A DNA stretch of 8,464 bases from Chitinophaga pinensis (lineage in GTDB: Bacteria; Bacteroidota; Bacteroidia; Chitinophagales; Chitinophagaceae), in assembly GCA_945872805.1 (NCBI GenBank), contig CAMCBE010000067.1, positions 1-8,464 on the forward strand. Reading direction: 5' to 3'. Below the pieces are notes generated by a model, which saw nothing but the letters and a program-made list of their open reading frames with translations, was not told the origin of the DNA and did no database searches. Of the stretch, positions 8,205-8,464 are shown one piece after another. The position numbers and the translations under genes were made by a program. Each line of letters starts with the position of its first letter. The stretch's first letter is position 1.

Positions 8205-8269
8205 CGGGAAGTAGCGCAGTAAGATGGCGCATCCCGACTAGGTTCGGGAGGGTCGCAGCAATGCGAATC
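8205..8269 (+). pseudogene. tRNA-Pro-like unit 2
   Basis: The first 15 bases are identical to the intact tRNA-Pro. The D-stem GCGC/GCGC is kept, while the D loop differs (AGTAAGATG against AGGCCGGTA). The anticodon-type hairpin is TCCCGA (8232-8237), loop CTAGGT, TCGGGA (8244-8249). The T-arm replacement is TCGCA-GCAA-TGCGA (8253-8266). The tail is one base shorter (ACTGATTTGG), which explains the 92-bp period. The 3' acceptor strand is absent. Confidence 0.85.
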
Positions 8270-8296
8270 ACTGATTTGGTTAGGTAAAATAAAGCT

Positions 8297-8361
8297 CGGG
8301 AAGTAGCGCAGTAAGATGGCCCATCCCGACTAGGTTCGGGAGGGTCGCAGGAATGCGAATC
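8297..8361 (+). pseudogene. tRNA-Pro-like unit 3
   Basis: This unit resembles unit 2, with two substitutions in the tRNA-like part. G-to-C at 8321 changes the second D-stem strand from GCGC to GCCC and breaks one pair. C-to-G at 8351 changes the tetraloop from GCAA to GGAA, which still fits GNRA. The anticodon-type hairpin (TCCCGA 8324-8329, TCGGGA 8336-8341) is unchanged. It lies directly upstream of the intact tRNA-Pro, with the same leader between them. Confidence 0.85.
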
Positions 8362-8389
8362 ACTCGATTTGGATAGGTAAAATAAAGCT

Positions 8390-8463
8390 CGGGAAGTAGC
8401 GCAGGCCGGTAGCGCACCTGGTTTGGGACCAGGGGGTCGCAGGTTCGAATCCTGTCTTCCCGA
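8390..8463 (+). tRNA. tRNA-Pro(TGG)
   Basis: This 74-nt tRNA has acceptor strands CGGGAAG (8390-8396) and CTTCCCG (8456-8462) that pair fully, and discriminator A at 8463. The D-stem is GCGC/GCGC. The anticodon arm is CCTGG-TTTGGGA-CCAGG with anticodon TGG at 8424-8426. The T arm is GCAGG-TTCGAAT-CCTGT, closed by one G-U pair. The 5' acceptor base is C, as is characteristic of bacterial tRNA-Pro. The window ends one base later with C, so whether CCA is encoded cannot be seen. It is the apparent parent, or only intact member, of the upstream array. Confidence 0.96.
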
Positions 8464-8464
8464 C

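Larger units (their letters stand above)
8100..8389 (+). repeat. Tandem array of three tRNA-Pro-derived units (period 92-93 bp)
   Basis: Three nearly identical units begin at 8112, 8205 and 8297, and the intact tRNA-Pro begins at 8390, giving periods of 93, 92 and 93 bp. Each unit has a 65-bp tRNA-like part and a 27-28-bp spacer that is also conserved, ending in a leader like GTAAAATAAAGCT that also precedes the true tRNA-Pro. A diverged copy of the leader (GTAAGGAAAGTT, from 8100) precedes unit 1. Spacer plus tRNA-like part therefore appear to have been duplicated together. The units share CGGGAAGTAGCGCAG, GCGCA, GGGTCGCAG and CGAATC with the tRNA. They lack the 3' acceptor strand CTTCCCG. 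Confidence 0.93.

Noticed and set aside
8112..8361. Three additional functional tRNA genes
   Set aside because: No unit has a 3' acceptor strand or a TTCGAAT-type T loop, so aminoacylation and normal processing are not expected.
8112..8389. CRISPR array
   Set aside because: The repeated part is 65 bp and the 27-28-bp spacers are nearly identical to one another, whereas CRISPR spacers differ. The units are clearly related to the adjacent tRNA-Pro.

Overview
The window looks like a chromosomal segment from a member of the Bacteroidota. Three things support this: the protein families (a DUF3127 protein, a Bacteroidota-style DnaA N-terminus, a DUF4162-type ABC ATPase), a perfect Bacteroidota-type promoter (TTTG-N19-TAnnTTTG) in front of a tRNA gene, and the lack of clear Shine-Dalgarno sequences before the starts. 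No genus can be named from this alone.

Left part (1-5930, all minus strand, so read from right to left): a small OB-fold-like DUF3127 protein with an SSB-like DDLPF C-terminus, a COG2509-type FAD-dependent dehydrogenase, an ABC ATPase with its ABC-2 permease (an exporter pair with a 19-bp gap), and an ABCB/MsbA-like half-transporter that runs off the left edge. The short gaps (17, 83, 19 and 53 bp) allow one or two operons. The functional link between the DUF3127/FAD pair and the transporters is unclear.

Centre (5931-6474): a 544-bp AT-rich divergent intergenic region between the minus-strand cluster and dnaA. It contains an A/T-tract segment and one weak DnaA-box-like site, but no convincing DnaA-box cluster. 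An origin here is possible but not shown.

Right part (6475-8464, plus strand): full-length dnaA, then tRNA-Ser(GCT), three tandem 92-93-bp units that are altered copies of tRNA-Pro, and an apparently intact tRNA-Pro(TGG) ending at the right edge. The three units keep the 5' leader, 5' acceptor strand, most of the D arm and an anticodon-type hairpin. Their T arm is replaced by a GNRA-tetraloop hairpin and they have no 3' acceptor strand. This tRNA-like array, probably co-transcribed with the two tRNAs, is the most unusual part of the window.
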